A DNA stretch of 64,000 nt, taken from positions 124,001 through 188,000 of the forward strand of contig NZ_QKNS01000003.1 in assembly GCF_003231285.1 (NCBI RefSeq), read 5' to 3'. Shown piece by piece: positions 25,108-34,289 of the stretch. The notes below the pieces were generated by a model that saw only the letters and a list, made by a program, of their open reading frames with translations, did no database searches and was not told the DNA's origin. The translations under genes and the position numbers were made by a program. This DNA comes from Hymenobacter sediminis (GTDB lineage: Bacteria; Bacteroidota; Bacteroidia; Cytophagales; Hymenobacteraceae). Position 1 is the first letter of the stretch; every line of letters begins with the position of its first letter.

Positions 25108-25731
25108 GTGAGCGTCAAAAAAATCTACCTCATCCGCCACGGACAGACCGATTTCAACGTGCGCGGAATTGTACAGGGCAGTGGCGTCGATTCCTCGCTG
25201 AATGAAGCCGGGCGTCGGCAGGCGGCGCGTTTTTTCGCGGCCTACCGTCATATTCCTTTCGATAAGGTGTACACCTCCGTGCTCCAGCGCACCCACCAGT
25301 CGGTGCAGGGCTTTCTGGAGCTGGGCCTACCCCACGAGCAGCACGCTGGCCTCAACGAAATCAGCTGGGGCACCCGCGAGGGTACGCGCATCACGCCTGA
25401 AGAAGACGAGGAGTACCACCGGGTGCTGCAAGACTGGAAGGCCGGCCGCACCCATGTTCGGATGGAAGGCGGTGAAAGCCCCGACGACGTAGCGGCTCGC
25501 CAACGCCCCGTGATTGAGCTGCTTACCTCGCGCCCCGAGGAAGAAACCGTGCTAGTGTGCATGCATGGCCGGGCTATGCGCGTGCTGCTCTGCCAGCTGC
25601 TGGGCTACCCCCTCAGCCAGATGGATTCCTTCGAGCACCACAACCTCTGCCTCTACCAGCTCGACTACACGGGCTCTATGTTCACCGTCCGCAGCTTCCT
25701 CGACGTGCGCCACCTGCAGGAGGCCGTGTAG
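25108..25731 (+). CDS. Histidine phosphatase family protein
   Basis: 207 residues starting with GTG (MSVKKIYLIRHGQTDFN). The RHG catalytic motif is at residues 10-12, with the second histidine in VLVCMHGRAMRVLL and the conserved SVLQRTHQSVQ (R..T) arginine. This fits the phosphoglycerate-mutase-like broad family (CobC/GpmB/SixA type); substrate not predictable. It is divergent from the men operon across about 200 bases that must hold both promoters. It ends about 145 bases before the E2 gene, which has its own promoter. Confidence 0.85.
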   Translation: MSVKKIYLIRHGQTDFNVRGIVQGSGVDSSLNEAGRRQAARFFAAYRHIPFDKVYTSVLQRTHQSVQGFLELGLPHEQHAGLNEISWGTREGTRITPEEDEEYHRVLQDWKAGRTHVRMEGGESPDDVAARQRPVIELLTSRPEEETVLVCMHGRAMRVLLCQLLGYPLSQMDSFEHHNLCLYQLDYTGSMFTVRSFLDVRHLQEAV

Positions 25732-25818
25732 TATCCTGAAGGTAGGAGCTGGACGTAGGGCAAATAGTAAAGGCGAAAATTCGCTGTTTTCTGCCTGCTC
25801 CCAGAAGAGTGCCTTTAG

Positions 25819-25849
25819 TTTGCACCCCCAAAAATTCGGGCTAATTTTG
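25819..25849 (+). promoter_or_regulatory. Bacteroidota-type promoter of the E2 gene
   Basis: TTTG at 25819-25822 is followed after exactly 19 bases by TAATTTTG at 25842-25849, a full match to the TTTG-N19-TAnnTTTG consensus for the housekeeping sigma factor of this phylum. The start codon at 25877 is 27 bases further. Confidence 0.75.
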
Positions 25850-25876
25850 GCCCCACTCAACCCAACGAAGACGCAG

Positions 25877-27634
25877 ATGGCCGAACTCATAAAAATGCCC
25901 AAAATGAGCGACACGATGACCGAAGGGGTCATTGCCTCGTGGCTCAAAAAAGTAGGCGACAAAGTGAAATCCGGGGATATCCTGGCCGAGGTGGAAACCG
26001 ACAAGGCTACGATGGAACTCGAAAACTACGAGGACGGCACCCTGCTTCACATCGGCCCGAAGGAAGGTGAATCTGTGCCTGTAGATGGCCTGCTGGCTAT
26101 TGTGGGCAAGGAAGGCGAAGATATTTCCGCACTGCTGAATGGTGGCGGAGCTGCTCCGGCTTCTGTGGCCGAAGCTCCCAAAGCGGAAGCTGCGCCCGCT
26201 TCGGCGCCCGCGCCTACCCCCGCACCCGCTCCGGCTGCTACTCCGGCCCCGGCTCCTGCACCCGCAGCCGCTCCAGCTGGCAACGGCAAGAAAGCCACCA
26301 TCATCCGGATGCCCAAAATGAGCGACACGATGACGGAAGGCACTATTGCTGCCTGGCTCAAAAAAGTAGGTGACAAAGTAAAATCCGGGGACATCCTGGC
26401 CGAAGTGGAAACCGATAAGGCGACCATGGAGCTGGATAACTACGAAGACGGTACCCTGCTCTACGTAGGGCCGAAAGAAGGCGAAGCTATTCCGGTAGAT
26501 GGCATTCTGGCCATCATCGGGGAAGAGGGCGCTGATGTGCAGGCCCTGCTTGGCGGTCAGTCGGGCGGTAGCGCCTCTCCGGCTCCGGCAGCTGCGGAAG
26601 CAGCTTCGGCCCCCGCTACTTCGTCGGCTCCGGCTCCGGCTGCCGAGGAAGCTCCGGCCCAGAACGGCGGCCGCATCTTCGCTTCGCCGCTGGCCAAGAG
26701 CATTGCCAAAGACAAAGGCATTGACCTGAGCACCATCAAAGGCTCGGGTGAAAACGGCCGCATCGTTTCCCGCGACCTAGAGAAAGCCCAGCCCTCGGCT
26801 ACTACTGCTCCGGCCGCGCAACCTGCCGCCGCTCCATCCCAGCCGGCCCAACCAGCCGCAGTACAGTCGGAGTACATTCAGGCCGCCCTCCCCGAGCAGC
26901 CCAAAGCCGCTCCGGCTCCGGTTGCTGCCCCCGCAGCGCCAGCCGCTGCCGAAGGCACCTACACCGATACGCCGGTGTCGCAGATGCGCAAGGTAATTGC
27001 CCGCCGCCTGTCGGAGAGCCTGTTCACGGCTCCGCATTTCTATCTGACGATGGAAATCCTGATGGACCGCGCCATGGAGGTTCGTACCCAGCTCAACGCC
27101 CTGTCGCCGGTGAAGCTGTCGTTCAACGACATGGTTATTAAAGCTTCGGCCGTAGCCCTGAAGCAGCACCCCGCCATCAACTCCTCGTGGCTCGGCGACA
27201 AAATCCGCCAGAACAAGGTGGTGAACATTGGGGTAGCTGTAGCCGTGGACGAAGGATTGCTGGTGCCGGTAGTGCGCAACGCCGACGGCAAAGGCCTCTC
27301 AGCTATTGCTACTGAGGTGAAAGAGCTGGCCGGCAAAGCCAAGAGCAAGAAGCTGCAGCCCAGCGAGTGGGAGGGTAGCACCTTCACCATCTCCAACCTG
27401 GGCATGTTCGGCATCGAAGAGTTCACCGCCATCATCAACCCCCCGGATGCCTGCATCCTGGCCGTGGGTGGCATCAAGCAAACGGCTGTCGTAAAAGACG
27501 GTCAGCTGGCCATCGGCAACGTGATGAAAGTGACCTTGAGCTGTGACCACCGGGTAGTAGACGGTGCCACCGGCGCCGCCTTCCTCCAGACGCTGAAGAG
27601 CCTGCTGGAAGACCCTATGCGCATGCTCATCTGA
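25877..27634 (+). CDS. Pyruvate dehydrogenase E2, dihydrolipoamide acetyltransferase with two lipoyl domains
   Basis: Core subunit of the pyruvate dehydrogenase complex; transfers acetyl groups to CoA. Two lipoyl domains at residues about 2-80 and 140-222, with lipoyl lysines K43 and K181 in ETDKATMEL, are joined by Ala/Pro linkers. The E1/E3-binding domain is at about 265-302 (FASPLAKSIAKDKGIDLS) and the catalytic domain at 355-585 with DHRVVDG (H558, D562). Length 585 is normal for a double-lipoyl E2. The ATG at 25877 precedes the first lipoyl domain; further upstream open codons overlap the phosphatase gene. No E1 genes are next to it. Strong promoter before and terminator after suggest a single-gene transcript. 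Confidence 0.94.
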   Translation: MAELIKMPKMSDTMTEGVIASWLKKVGDKVKSGDILAEVETDKATMELENYEDGTLLHIGPKEGESVPVDGLLAIVGKEGEDISALLNGGGAAPASVAEAPKAEAAPASAPAPTPAPAPAATPAPAPAPAAAPAGNGKKATIIRMPKMSDTMTEGTIAAWLKKVGDKVKSGDILAEVETDKATMELDNYEDGTLLYVGPKEGEAIPVDGILAIIGEEGADVQALLGGQSGGSASPAPAAAEAASAPATSSAPAPAAEEAPAQNGGRIFASPLAKSIAKDKGIDLSTIKGSGENGRIVSRDLEKAQPSATTAPAAQPAAAPSQPAQPAAVQSEYIQAALPEQPKAAPAPVAAPAAPAAAEGTYTDTPVSQMRKVIARRLSESLFTAPHFYLTMEILMDRAMEVRTQLNALSPVKLSFNDMVIKASAVALKQHPAINSSWLGDKIRQNKVVNIGVAVAVDEGLLVPVVRNADGKGLSAIATEVKELAGKAKSKKLQPSEWEGSTFTISNLGMFGIEEFTAIINPPDACILAVGGIKQTAVVKDGQLAIGNVMKVTLSCDHRVVDGATGAAFLQTLKSLLEDPMRMLI

Positions 27635-27661
27635 TCAGCATAAGTAGTACAAGAGCACAGA

Positions 27662-27690
27662 AGCCAGCCCCACCGGGGCTGGCTTTTTTG
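27662..27690 (+). terminator. Terminator of the E2 gene
   Basis: agccagcccc pairs with ggggctggct around a three-base loop and is followed by TTTTTT. Confidence 0.9.
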
Positions 27691-27816
27691 TTGCCTTGCT
27701 TTCAAGCAGCTGGTTGAAAATCTTCTGCTTGCAGCATTTTCTATTATAAAAACTCTATACTTACTACCACAGGAGCTTCGCCGGCAGAGCCTGTTTGTCT
27801 GATTGCTTCATCATAG

Positions 27817-30378
27817 ATGCGTATGAAAAAGAATCTACTAACAGTAACCATGTGCCTCGCCAGTGCCGCTGCTTTCGCGCAGGGCCAGACAATTACCGGG
27901 CAAATAGTAGACAATGCAGGTAAGCCTGTTATTGGGGCTACCGTGGTGGAAAAAGGCACTAATAACGGTACCGCTACCGGCAACGACGGCCGCTTTACGC
28001 TTCGCGCCCGCACGACTACCCCTCGCTTGCAGGTAAGCTCCATTGGGTACGCCTCGCAGGAAGTAGATGCAGCGGGCGGCACCGTGAGCGTGCAACTCAC
28101 GGATGCCTCCACGGGCCTGGGCGAGGTGCAGGTGGTAGGCTCCCGCAGCCAGAACCGCTCCGTTACCGATTCACCTTCACCCGTCGATATTATTGACCTG
28201 CGGGAAGTGACCACTAAAACCGGTCAGCTCGACGTGAACCAGCTGCTGCAGTTTGTGGCGCCTTCCTTCAACTCCAACCGCCAGACCGGTTCCGACGGCG
28301 CCGACCACGTGGACCCCGCCACCTTGCGCGGCCTCGGCCCCGACCAGACCCTGGTGCTGGTAAACGGCAAGCGCCAGCACCAGTCGGCCCTGGTGAACCT
28401 GTTTGGCACCCGCGGCCGTGGCAACACCGGTACTGACCTGAACGTGATACCGGCCGCCAGCATCGAGCGGATTGAAATTCTGCGCGACGGAGCCTCGGCT
28501 CAGTACGGCTCTGATGCCATTGCCGGCGTCATCAACATTGTGCTGAAAAGCTCGGTGAAGGAACTGACCGCCAACGTGAACTACGGGGCCTACGACGCCA
28601 AATACCGTTTCGATGACGAGAACTTCGACGGCGGCAACTTCAACGCCAACCTAAATTACGGGATTGGGTTGGGGGAAAGGGGTAGCTTCGTGAATGCTAC
28701 CGTCGACTATAATCTGCGCGAGCACACCCAGCGGGCCAATGTACCAAACGCCGATGGCCTGGCCCGCCGCGAATACGGCGACCCGGAAATCCGCAACCTC
28801 TCGGGTTACCTCAACTCCCGGTTTGCCCTCAGCGACCGGTCGTACTTCTACGTATTTGGTGGCGGCAACAAGCGCAAGGGCGACGCCTACGCCTGGACCC
28901 GCTTTGCCGACGACGACCGGAACGTACCGGCCATCTACCCCAACGGCTTCGACCCCATCATCAGCAGCGACATTTGGGATGCCTCGGCGGTGGCCGGTCT
29001 GCGCACCGCCCTGGGCGAGTGGGAGCTGGATTTGAGCAACAACTTCGGCTCCAACCGCTTTGAGTACGGGGTCAAGAATACCCTCAATTCCTCGTTGGGC
29101 GCCAGTTCGCCTACCTCCTTCAATGCGGGAGGGTTTCAGCTCCAGCAGAACGTAGTAAACCTGGGTCTGACGCGCAACTACAAAACCGTGCTCCAGGGCC
29201 TGAACGTGGCCGCCGGGGCCGAGTGGCGGCGCGAGTGGTACTCGCTGTTTGCTGGGGAAGAGGCTTCCTACCGCAACTATGACCCGCAATCCGGCGCAGC
29301 CAGCGGCTCCCAGGGCTTTCCTGGCTTTCAGCCCACCGACGCCATTAAGGCCCAACGCGACAACGTGGCGGCCTACGCCGATGCCGAGCTGAGTGTGACC
29401 CAGCGCTGGCTGCTGGCCGGAGCCTTGCGCTACGAGCACTACTCCGACTTTGGTAGCACCCTCAACTATAAGCTGGCTACCCGCTTCAATCTTACCGAGT
29501 TCCTGACCCTGCGCGGTACCTACAGCACCGGCTTCCGGGCGCCCTCGCTGGCCCAGGTGAACTTCAACTCTACCTTCACCAACTTCATCAACGGTGAGCC
29601 GGTGGAAGTGCTGCTGGCCCGCAACAACAGCGCCGTAACCCAAAAACTGGGCGTACCCAGCCTCAAGCAGGAAACCTCGAACAACGCCAACATCGGCCTC
29701 ACCAGCCGCATCGGTTCGTCCCTGAGTCTGACGCTGGATGGCTACTACATCAAGGTGAAAGACCGGGTGGTGCTCACCAGTCAGTTCTCGGCCGACGACA
29801 CCGTGATTGGCCCCGACCTGCAGGCTCTGAACGTAGATCAGGCCCAGTTCTTCGCTAACGCTGCCGATACCCGCTCTATTGGGTTTGATGTGGTGCTGAG
29901 CCACACCACCAACCTGGGCACCGGTCGGCTGAACTCCACGCTGGCGGCCAACGTCAACAACCTCAAAATCGATAGAGTGCGGACTTCGGGCCGACTGACG
30001 GGTAGAGAAGAGGAATTCTTTGGGGCGCGGGAGCAGGCCTTCGTGAAGGCGTCGGCCCCGCCTTCCAAAATCAACCTCACCTTTGATTACCAGGTAGGGC
30101 GCTTTGGGGCCTTGGTGCGCTTCGTGAGGTTTGATGAGATTACGCTTATCGACTGGGACGGCGCGCCCATGAAGTACGATGCGCGCATCACCACCGACCT
30201 GACCCTGAACTATGCGCTAACCAATCAGTTGCAGTTCATCGTGGGCAGCTCCAACCTGTTCAACCGCTACCCTACTTTATTCGACCCGCAGCGCACGGAA
30301 ACCGGCGGGGCCTGGGACCCGGTGCAGATGGGCTCGAACGGTCGGTTTTACTTTGCCAAGCTGCAAGCCCGCTTCTGA
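27817..30378 (+). CDS. TonB-dependent outer-membrane receptor with carboxypeptidase-like N-terminal domain
   Basis: 853 residues. Signal peptide to about residue 22 (ending AAAFAQ), then a CarboxypepD_reg-like domain (ITGQIVDNAGKPVIGATVV, to about 110), a plug domain (about 115-240 with LRGLGPDQTLVLVNGKR and IERIEILRDGASAQYGSDAIAGVINI) and a 22-strand-type barrel ending in FYFAKLQARF. No SusD gene follows, so it is not a SusCD glycan system. The next gene encodes a DPP4-like peptidase in the same direction 118 bases on, hinting at peptide uptake; the ligand is unknown. MKKNLL at 27823 is an alternative start. Confidence 0.92.
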   Translation: MRMKKNLLTVTMCLASAAAFAQGQTITGQIVDNAGKPVIGATVVEKGTNNGTATGNDGRFTLRARTTTPRLQVSSIGYASQEVDAAGGTVSVQLTDASTGLGEVQVVGSRSQNRSVTDSPSPVDIIDLREVTTKTGQLDVNQLLQFVAPSFNSNRQTGSDGADHVDPATLRGLGPDQTLVLVNGKRQHQSALVNLFGTRGRGNTGTDLNVIPAASIERIEILRDGASAQYGSDAIAGVINIVLKSSVKELTANVNYGAYDAKYRFDDENFDGGNFNANLNYGIGLGERGSFVNATVDYNLREHTQRANVPNADGLARREYGDPEIRNLSGYLNSRFALSDRSYFYVFGGGNKRKGDAYAWTRFADDDRNVPAIYPNGFDPIISSDIWDASAVAGLRTALGEWELDLSNNFGSNRFEYGVKNTLNSSLGASSPTSFNAGGFQLQQNVVNLGLTRNYKTVLQGLNVAAGAEWRREWYSLFAGEEASYRNYDPQSGAASGSQGFPGFQPTDAIKAQRDNVAAYADAELSVTQRWLLAGALRYEHYSDFGSTLNYKLATRFNLTEFLTLRGTYSTGFRAPSLAQVNFNSTFTNFINGEPVEVLLARNNSAVTQKLGVPSLKQETSNNANIGLTSRIGSSLSLTLDGYYIKVKDRVVLTSQFSADDTVIGPDLQALNVDQAQFFANAADTRSIGFDVVLSHTTNLGTGRLNSTLAANVNNLKIDRVRTSGRLTGREEEFFGAREQAFVKASAPPSKINLTFDYQVGRFGALVRFVRFDEITLIDWDGAPMKYDARITTDLTLNYALTNQLQFIVGSSNLFNRYPTLFDPQRTETGGAWDPVQMGSNGRFYFAKLQARF

Positions 30379-30495
30379 GCAGCGCAGAAGGAATAGCCCG
30401 CAACGAGCAATAAACAGGTACGGCAGGAGCAGGAAAGAATATTTCCGGCTTCTGCCGTACTTGCTTCCTGTTCATTCTTCACTGTTCCTTACTAC

Positions 30496-32829
30496 ATGCA
30501 TAAATATGTACTGGCCTTTTCGGCTGCGGTATGGTTGGCTCAGGCCAGTGCCTCAGCCCAACAGCGGCCCATTCTCACGGCCCAGGAGTATGCCCGGGCG
30601 GAGCGCTTTCTGAGTTACAACACCCAGCCTCTGATTGATGGTAGCGCCGGCCAGCCGAACTGGCTTGCCAACGACCGGTTCTGGTACCGGGTGCTCACGG
30701 CCCGAGGCAGCGAGTACGTGCTGGTAGATCCGGCCCGCAAAACCCGCGCTGTGGCTTTCGACCATAGCCGCCTGGCCACCGCCCTGTCTTCGGCCACCGG
30801 TAAAACCTATGAGGCCAACCGCTTGCCCTTCCGCAATCTTTCGTATTCCGCCGATGAAAAAACCATTGCCTTTGCTGCCGCCGGCAAGGCCTGGAAGTAT
30901 GATCTGGCAAGCGGACAGCTAAGCCCCGACGCTTCGCCGGCGAAGCCCTTTGCCAACGCCGACAATGAAGTCGTGTCGCCGGACGGAAAGCTGGCCGCTT
31001 TTATCAAGGACGATAACCTGTGGGTGCGTCATACCAGCACCAACCAACTCACCCAACTCACTACCGACGGCACCAAGGACTACGGCTACGCCACCGACAA
31101 CGCCGGCTGGACTCACAGCGACGCGCCGGTGCTGCGCTGGTCGCCTGACTCGCGTAAGATTGCGACCTTCCGCCAGGACCAGCGCAACGTGGGCAACATG
31201 TATTTGGTGACTACCAACATTGGCCACCCCCGACTAGAGGCCTGGAAATACCCGCTGCCGGGCGACAAGGACATTGCCACCATTGAACGGGTAGTAATCG
31301 AGGTGGATAACCCGAAAGTGGTGCGCTTTCAAGTAGCCCCCGACCCGCACCGTGGCACCCTCTCCGACGATATATCCAGCAGCGGCACCTTCGACGATGT
31401 AGACTGGGGCCCCGATACCCAGGAGCTGGCCTTCGTCTCGACTTCGCGCGACCATAAGGAGGAGAAATTTCGCATTGCGGATGCCACTACGGGCGCCGTG
31501 CGGGAGGTGTTTACGGAAACCGTAGCCACTCAATATGAGTCGGGGCAAGGAGCTATTAACTGGCGCTATCTACCCAAGAGCAAGGAAATCATCTGGTACT
31601 CGGAGCGTGACAACTGGGGCCACCTCTACCTCTACGATGCCGGCACCGGTAAGGTAAAGCGCCAGATTACCAAGGGCAACTGGGTAGTGACGAAGCTGCT
31701 GCGCGTGGATGAGCAGAAGCGGGAGCTGTATTTCCTGGCCGATGGCCGGGGGCCGGGCAACCCCTACTTCACCCACCTCTACCGCATTGGGCTAGACGGC
31801 AAAAACCTCAAACTGCTTACCCCTGAGCCGGGCAACCACCAGGTGACCCTCTCGCCCTCAGGCCAGTACTTTATCGATACCTACTCACAGCCCGACAAGC
31901 CCGGCCAGACGGTACTGCGCGCCGCCGATGGCAAGCTGCTGTCAACGCTGGAGAAAACCGACATTTCCCGCCTCACTGCCACCGGCTGGAAAGCGCCTAC
32001 ATCCATCACGGTGAAAGCCGCCGACGGGCAGACCGACCTGTACGGGCTGATGTTTACGCCGACTACCCTCGATGCCAGCAAAAAGTATCCGGTTATCGAC
32101 TACATCTACCCCGGTCCGCAGGGCGGGGGCGTGGGCAGCTGGTCATTCAGTGCCGGACGTAGTGACCACCAAGCCTTAGCTGAGTTGGGCTTTGTGGTAG
32201 TGGTGATTGAGGGTAGCTGTAACCCGCTGCGCTCCAAGAGTTACCACGATGCCTGCTACGGCAACATGGCCGAAAACACACTATCTGACCAGATAACCGG
32301 TATCAAGCAGCTGGCCCAGAAGCATCCATATATGGATGTGAACCGGGTCGGCATCTGGGGGCATTCGGGTGGGGGCTACGCTACGGCGGCCGCCATGTTC
32401 CGCTACCCCGAGTTCTTCAAAGTAGGCATTTCGGAGTCGGGCAACCACGAGAACCGCAATTACGAGGATGACTGGGCCGAGCGCTACATCGGCCTGCTCA
32501 AAACCAACCCCGACGGTACCACCAACTACGACAACCAGGCCAATGCTCCTTTCGCCAAAAACCTGCAGGGCAAGCTCATGCTGGCTCACGGTCTGATGGA
32601 CGACAACGTACCGCCCTACAACACCTGGCTGGTAGTAGAGGCCCTTACCCGCGCCAACAAGAGCTACGACTTAGTAGTATTCCCGAATGCCCGGCACGGA
32701 TTCGGCGCCTACGGCCCCTACATGATGCGCCGTCGCTGGGACTACTTTGTGCAGCACCTGGCTGGTGCCGAGCCCCCGCAGAACTACGAGATGAAGCCCG
32801 TGGCCGACCCCCGCAACGCGGTGCAGTAA
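30496..32829 (+). CDS. Secreted S9 family prolyl peptidase, DPP4-like
   Basis: 777 residues with a signal peptide (MHKYVLAFSAAVWLAQASASA). Residues 60-480 form the beta-propeller, and the alpha/beta-hydrolase domain carries S624 in GIWGHSGGGYATA, the aspartate pair D702/D703 in HGLMDDNVPPYN, and H734 in NARHGFG. The pattern is that of dipeptidyl peptidase IV, which removes X-Pro or X-Ala dipeptides from N-termini. Following the TonB receptor it is a candidate partner in periplasmic peptide degradation. Followed by an inverted-repeat element rather than a plain terminator. Confidence 0.9.
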   Translation: MHKYVLAFSAAVWLAQASASAQQRPILTAQEYARAERFLSYNTQPLIDGSAGQPNWLANDRFWYRVLTARGSEYVLVDPARKTRAVAFDHSRLATALSSATGKTYEANRLPFRNLSYSADEKTIAFAAAGKAWKYDLASGQLSPDASPAKPFANADNEVVSPDGKLAAFIKDDNLWVRHTSTNQLTQLTTDGTKDYGYATDNAGWTHSDAPVLRWSPDSRKIATFRQDQRNVGNMYLVTTNIGHPRLEAWKYPLPGDKDIATIERVVIEVDNPKVVRFQVAPDPHRGTLSDDISSSGTFDDVDWGPDTQELAFVSTSRDHKEEKFRIADATTGAVREVFTETVATQYESGQGAINWRYLPKSKEIIWYSERDNWGHLYLYDAGTGKVKRQITKGNWVVTKLLRVDEQKRELYFLADGRGPGNPYFTHLYRIGLDGKNLKLLTPEPGNHQVTLSPSGQYFIDTYSQPDKPGQTVLRAADGKLLSTLEKTDISRLTATGWKAPTSITVKAADGQTDLYGLMFTPTTLDASKKYPVIDYIYPGPQGGGVGSWSFSAGRSDHQALAELGFVVVVIEGSCNPLRSKSYHDACYGNMAENTLSDQITGIKQLAQKHPYMDVNRVGIWGHSGGGYATAAAMFRYPEFFKVGISESGNHENRNYEDDWAERYIGLLKTNPDGTTNYDNQANAPFAKNLQGKLMLAHGLMDDNVPPYNTWLVVEALTRANKSYDLVVFPNARHGFGAYGPYMMRRRWDYFVQHLAGAEPPQNYEMKPVADPRNAVQ

Positions 32830-32869
32830 GCGGCCTAGCGGGCTTTAGAGCACAAGTAAAAGTTAGAAA

Positions 32870-32999
32870 CTAGTTCCCCTTCTCAGCTGAGGAGGGGTTA
32901 GGGGTGGTTTAAAGTCTAGAGCTAGTAAGTAGAACTAGATAATCGTGTGACGATTGATCAACCACCCCTAGCCCCTCCTCAGCTGAGGAGGGGAACTAG
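32870..32999. repeat. 130-bp element with about 40-bp imperfect terminal inverted repeats
   Basis: Left arm 32870-32909 (ctagttcccctt...) and right arm 32960-32999 are inverted copies differing at two positions. Each arm also contains the small palindrome ctcagctgag. The middle 50 bases are AT-richer. Length, location between genes and near-perfect ends suggest a MITE-like non-coding repeat; a terminator role for the peptidase gene is also possible. Confidence 0.8.
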
Positions 33000-33057
33000 C
33001 TTTTAGTTTCAATATGCACAGTAGGTACTTCTGCTGGGCGTTGCCGCCGGATTCCCG

Positions 33058-33065
33058 TAGCTTTG
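33058..33065 (+). promoter_or_regulatory. Probable -7 element of hslV
   Basis: TAGCTTTG matches TAnnTTTG. A TTG at 33041 is closer (14 bases) than the usual 19, so the upstream half is uncertain. The start codon is at 33111. Confidence 0.45.
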
Positions 33066-33110
33066 CGCCTTCCTGTTGAAAAAGCAGGGTGCACTATTTC
33101 TGACTTCCCT

Positions 33111-33647
33111 ATGAGAATCCGTTCCACTACCGTGCTGGGCGTGCGCCACAACGGCGAAATTGCCCTCGGCGCCGATGGCCAGGCTACCATGGACAAGCAC
33201 GTGGCCAAGAGCAACGTGCGCAAAGTGCGTAAGCTGCAGGATGGCAAAGTAGTAACCGGTTTTGCCGGCTCCACCGCCGACGCTTTCATGCTGCTCGATA
33301 AGTTTGAGGAGAAACTTAACGGCTATGGCGGCCAATTGCGCCGCGCGGCCATTGAGCTGGCCAAGGAGTGGCGCAAAGACCAGTACCTGCGCAAGCTGGA
33401 AGCCATGATGGTAGTGGCCGACAAAGATGAGCTGCTCATCATTGCCGGCACCGGCGACGTGCTGGAGCCCGACTTCGACGTGGCCGCCATTGGCTCAGGA
33501 GCCATGTACGCCCAGGCCGCGGCCCTAGCCCTCAAGAAGCACGCCCCCCACCTCACGGCCCGCCAGATGGTAGAAGATGCCCTGCACATTGCGGCCGACA
33601 TCTGCATCTACACCAACCACAACCTAATGATTGAAGAGCCCCGCTAG
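33111..33647 (+). CDS. hslV: ATP-dependent protease peptidase subunit HslV
   Basis: 178 residues of the proteasome-type HslV family. The N-terminal threonine nucleophile is expected in MRIRSTTVLGVRHNG after removal of a short propeptide, followed by the signature ALGADGQATM, FAGSTADAFMLLDKFEEKL and AIGSGAMYAQAAALAL. HslV works as a double hexamer capped by the HslU ATPase. No hslU lies next to it in this window. The family start is the ATG at 33111; codons upstream to 33063 are not part of the family. A small membrane protein gene begins 14 bases after it. Confidence 0.93.
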   Translation: MRIRSTTVLGVRHNGEIALGADGQATMDKHVAKSNVRKVRKLQDGKVVTGFAGSTADAFMLLDKFEEKLNGYGGQLRRAAIELAKEWRKDQYLRKLEAMMVVADKDELLIIAGTGDVLEPDFDVAAIGSGAMYAQAAALALKKHAPHLTARQMVEDALHIAADICIYTNHNLMIEEPR

Positions 33648-33661
33648 GCCACTCTTGCGTC

Positions 33662-34156
33662 ATGACCGAAGACCTGATTTACTACAACTCGCGTAAGCGG
33701 CATGCCCTGCTCACCCTGGGTGCGCTTGCTTTTGTAGCCATGGGGGTATTTATGATCGTGACCAAAGGCAACTGGGGGCTTGGGCTGATAACCATTGTCT
33801 TCTTCGGAACTGGTGCGGCGGTGGGTGCTTGGCAGTTCTTGGATACCCGCCCGCGGCTACGCATCACCGATGAGGGCATTCTGGACCGCACGCTAGGCGT
33901 GGGCCTCATTCCCTGGACAGACATCACGGACGCCTACGTGCGGTCTATAAATCAGGAGAACTTCGTCTGCCTACAGGTGCGCGATGAACAGGCCTACTTG
34001 AGCCGATTGTCGCCGCTGAAACGTAAGCTGGCGGGGGCTAACGCCGCACTGGGCTTCACGCCGTTGTCCATCAACCTTAGCGGCGTCGACCTAAACCCGG
34101 AGCAGCTACTAGAGTACATTCTGAAACAAAGCGCAGCTGCTCAGCTTCAGTCCTAG
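33662..34156 (+). CDS. STM3941-like membrane protein
   Basis: 164 residues with two hydrophobic helices (about 16-34 and 39-60) followed by a soluble part with RLRITDEGILDRTLGVGLIPWTDITDAYV, the layout of the STM3941 family of small membrane proteins with a PH-like domain. No function known. It starts 14 bases behind hslV and may be cotranscribed with it. Confidence 0.7.
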   Translation: MTEDLIYYNSRKRHALLTLGALAFVAMGVFMIVTKGNWGLGLITIVFFGTGAAVGAWQFLDTRPRLRITDEGILDRTLGVGLIPWTDITDAYVRSINQENFVCLQVRDEQAYLSRLSPLKRKLAGANAALGFTPLSINLSGVDLNPEQLLEYILKQSAAAQLQS

Positions 34157-34289
34157 GCCTGTTTTTGTGAGCAACCCAGCCGCAATAGCACGCTATTCAG
34201 AATCTTCGATATAGGGCAACCTGATTGAACGATTCCAGCCTTTTTTTTGATAGAACACTGACACCTATAAGTACAGAACACACGACTCA

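Noticed and set aside
26139..26321. Repetitive DNA between the two lipoyl domains
   Set aside because: It is the Ala/Pro linker of the E2 protein, normal for the family.
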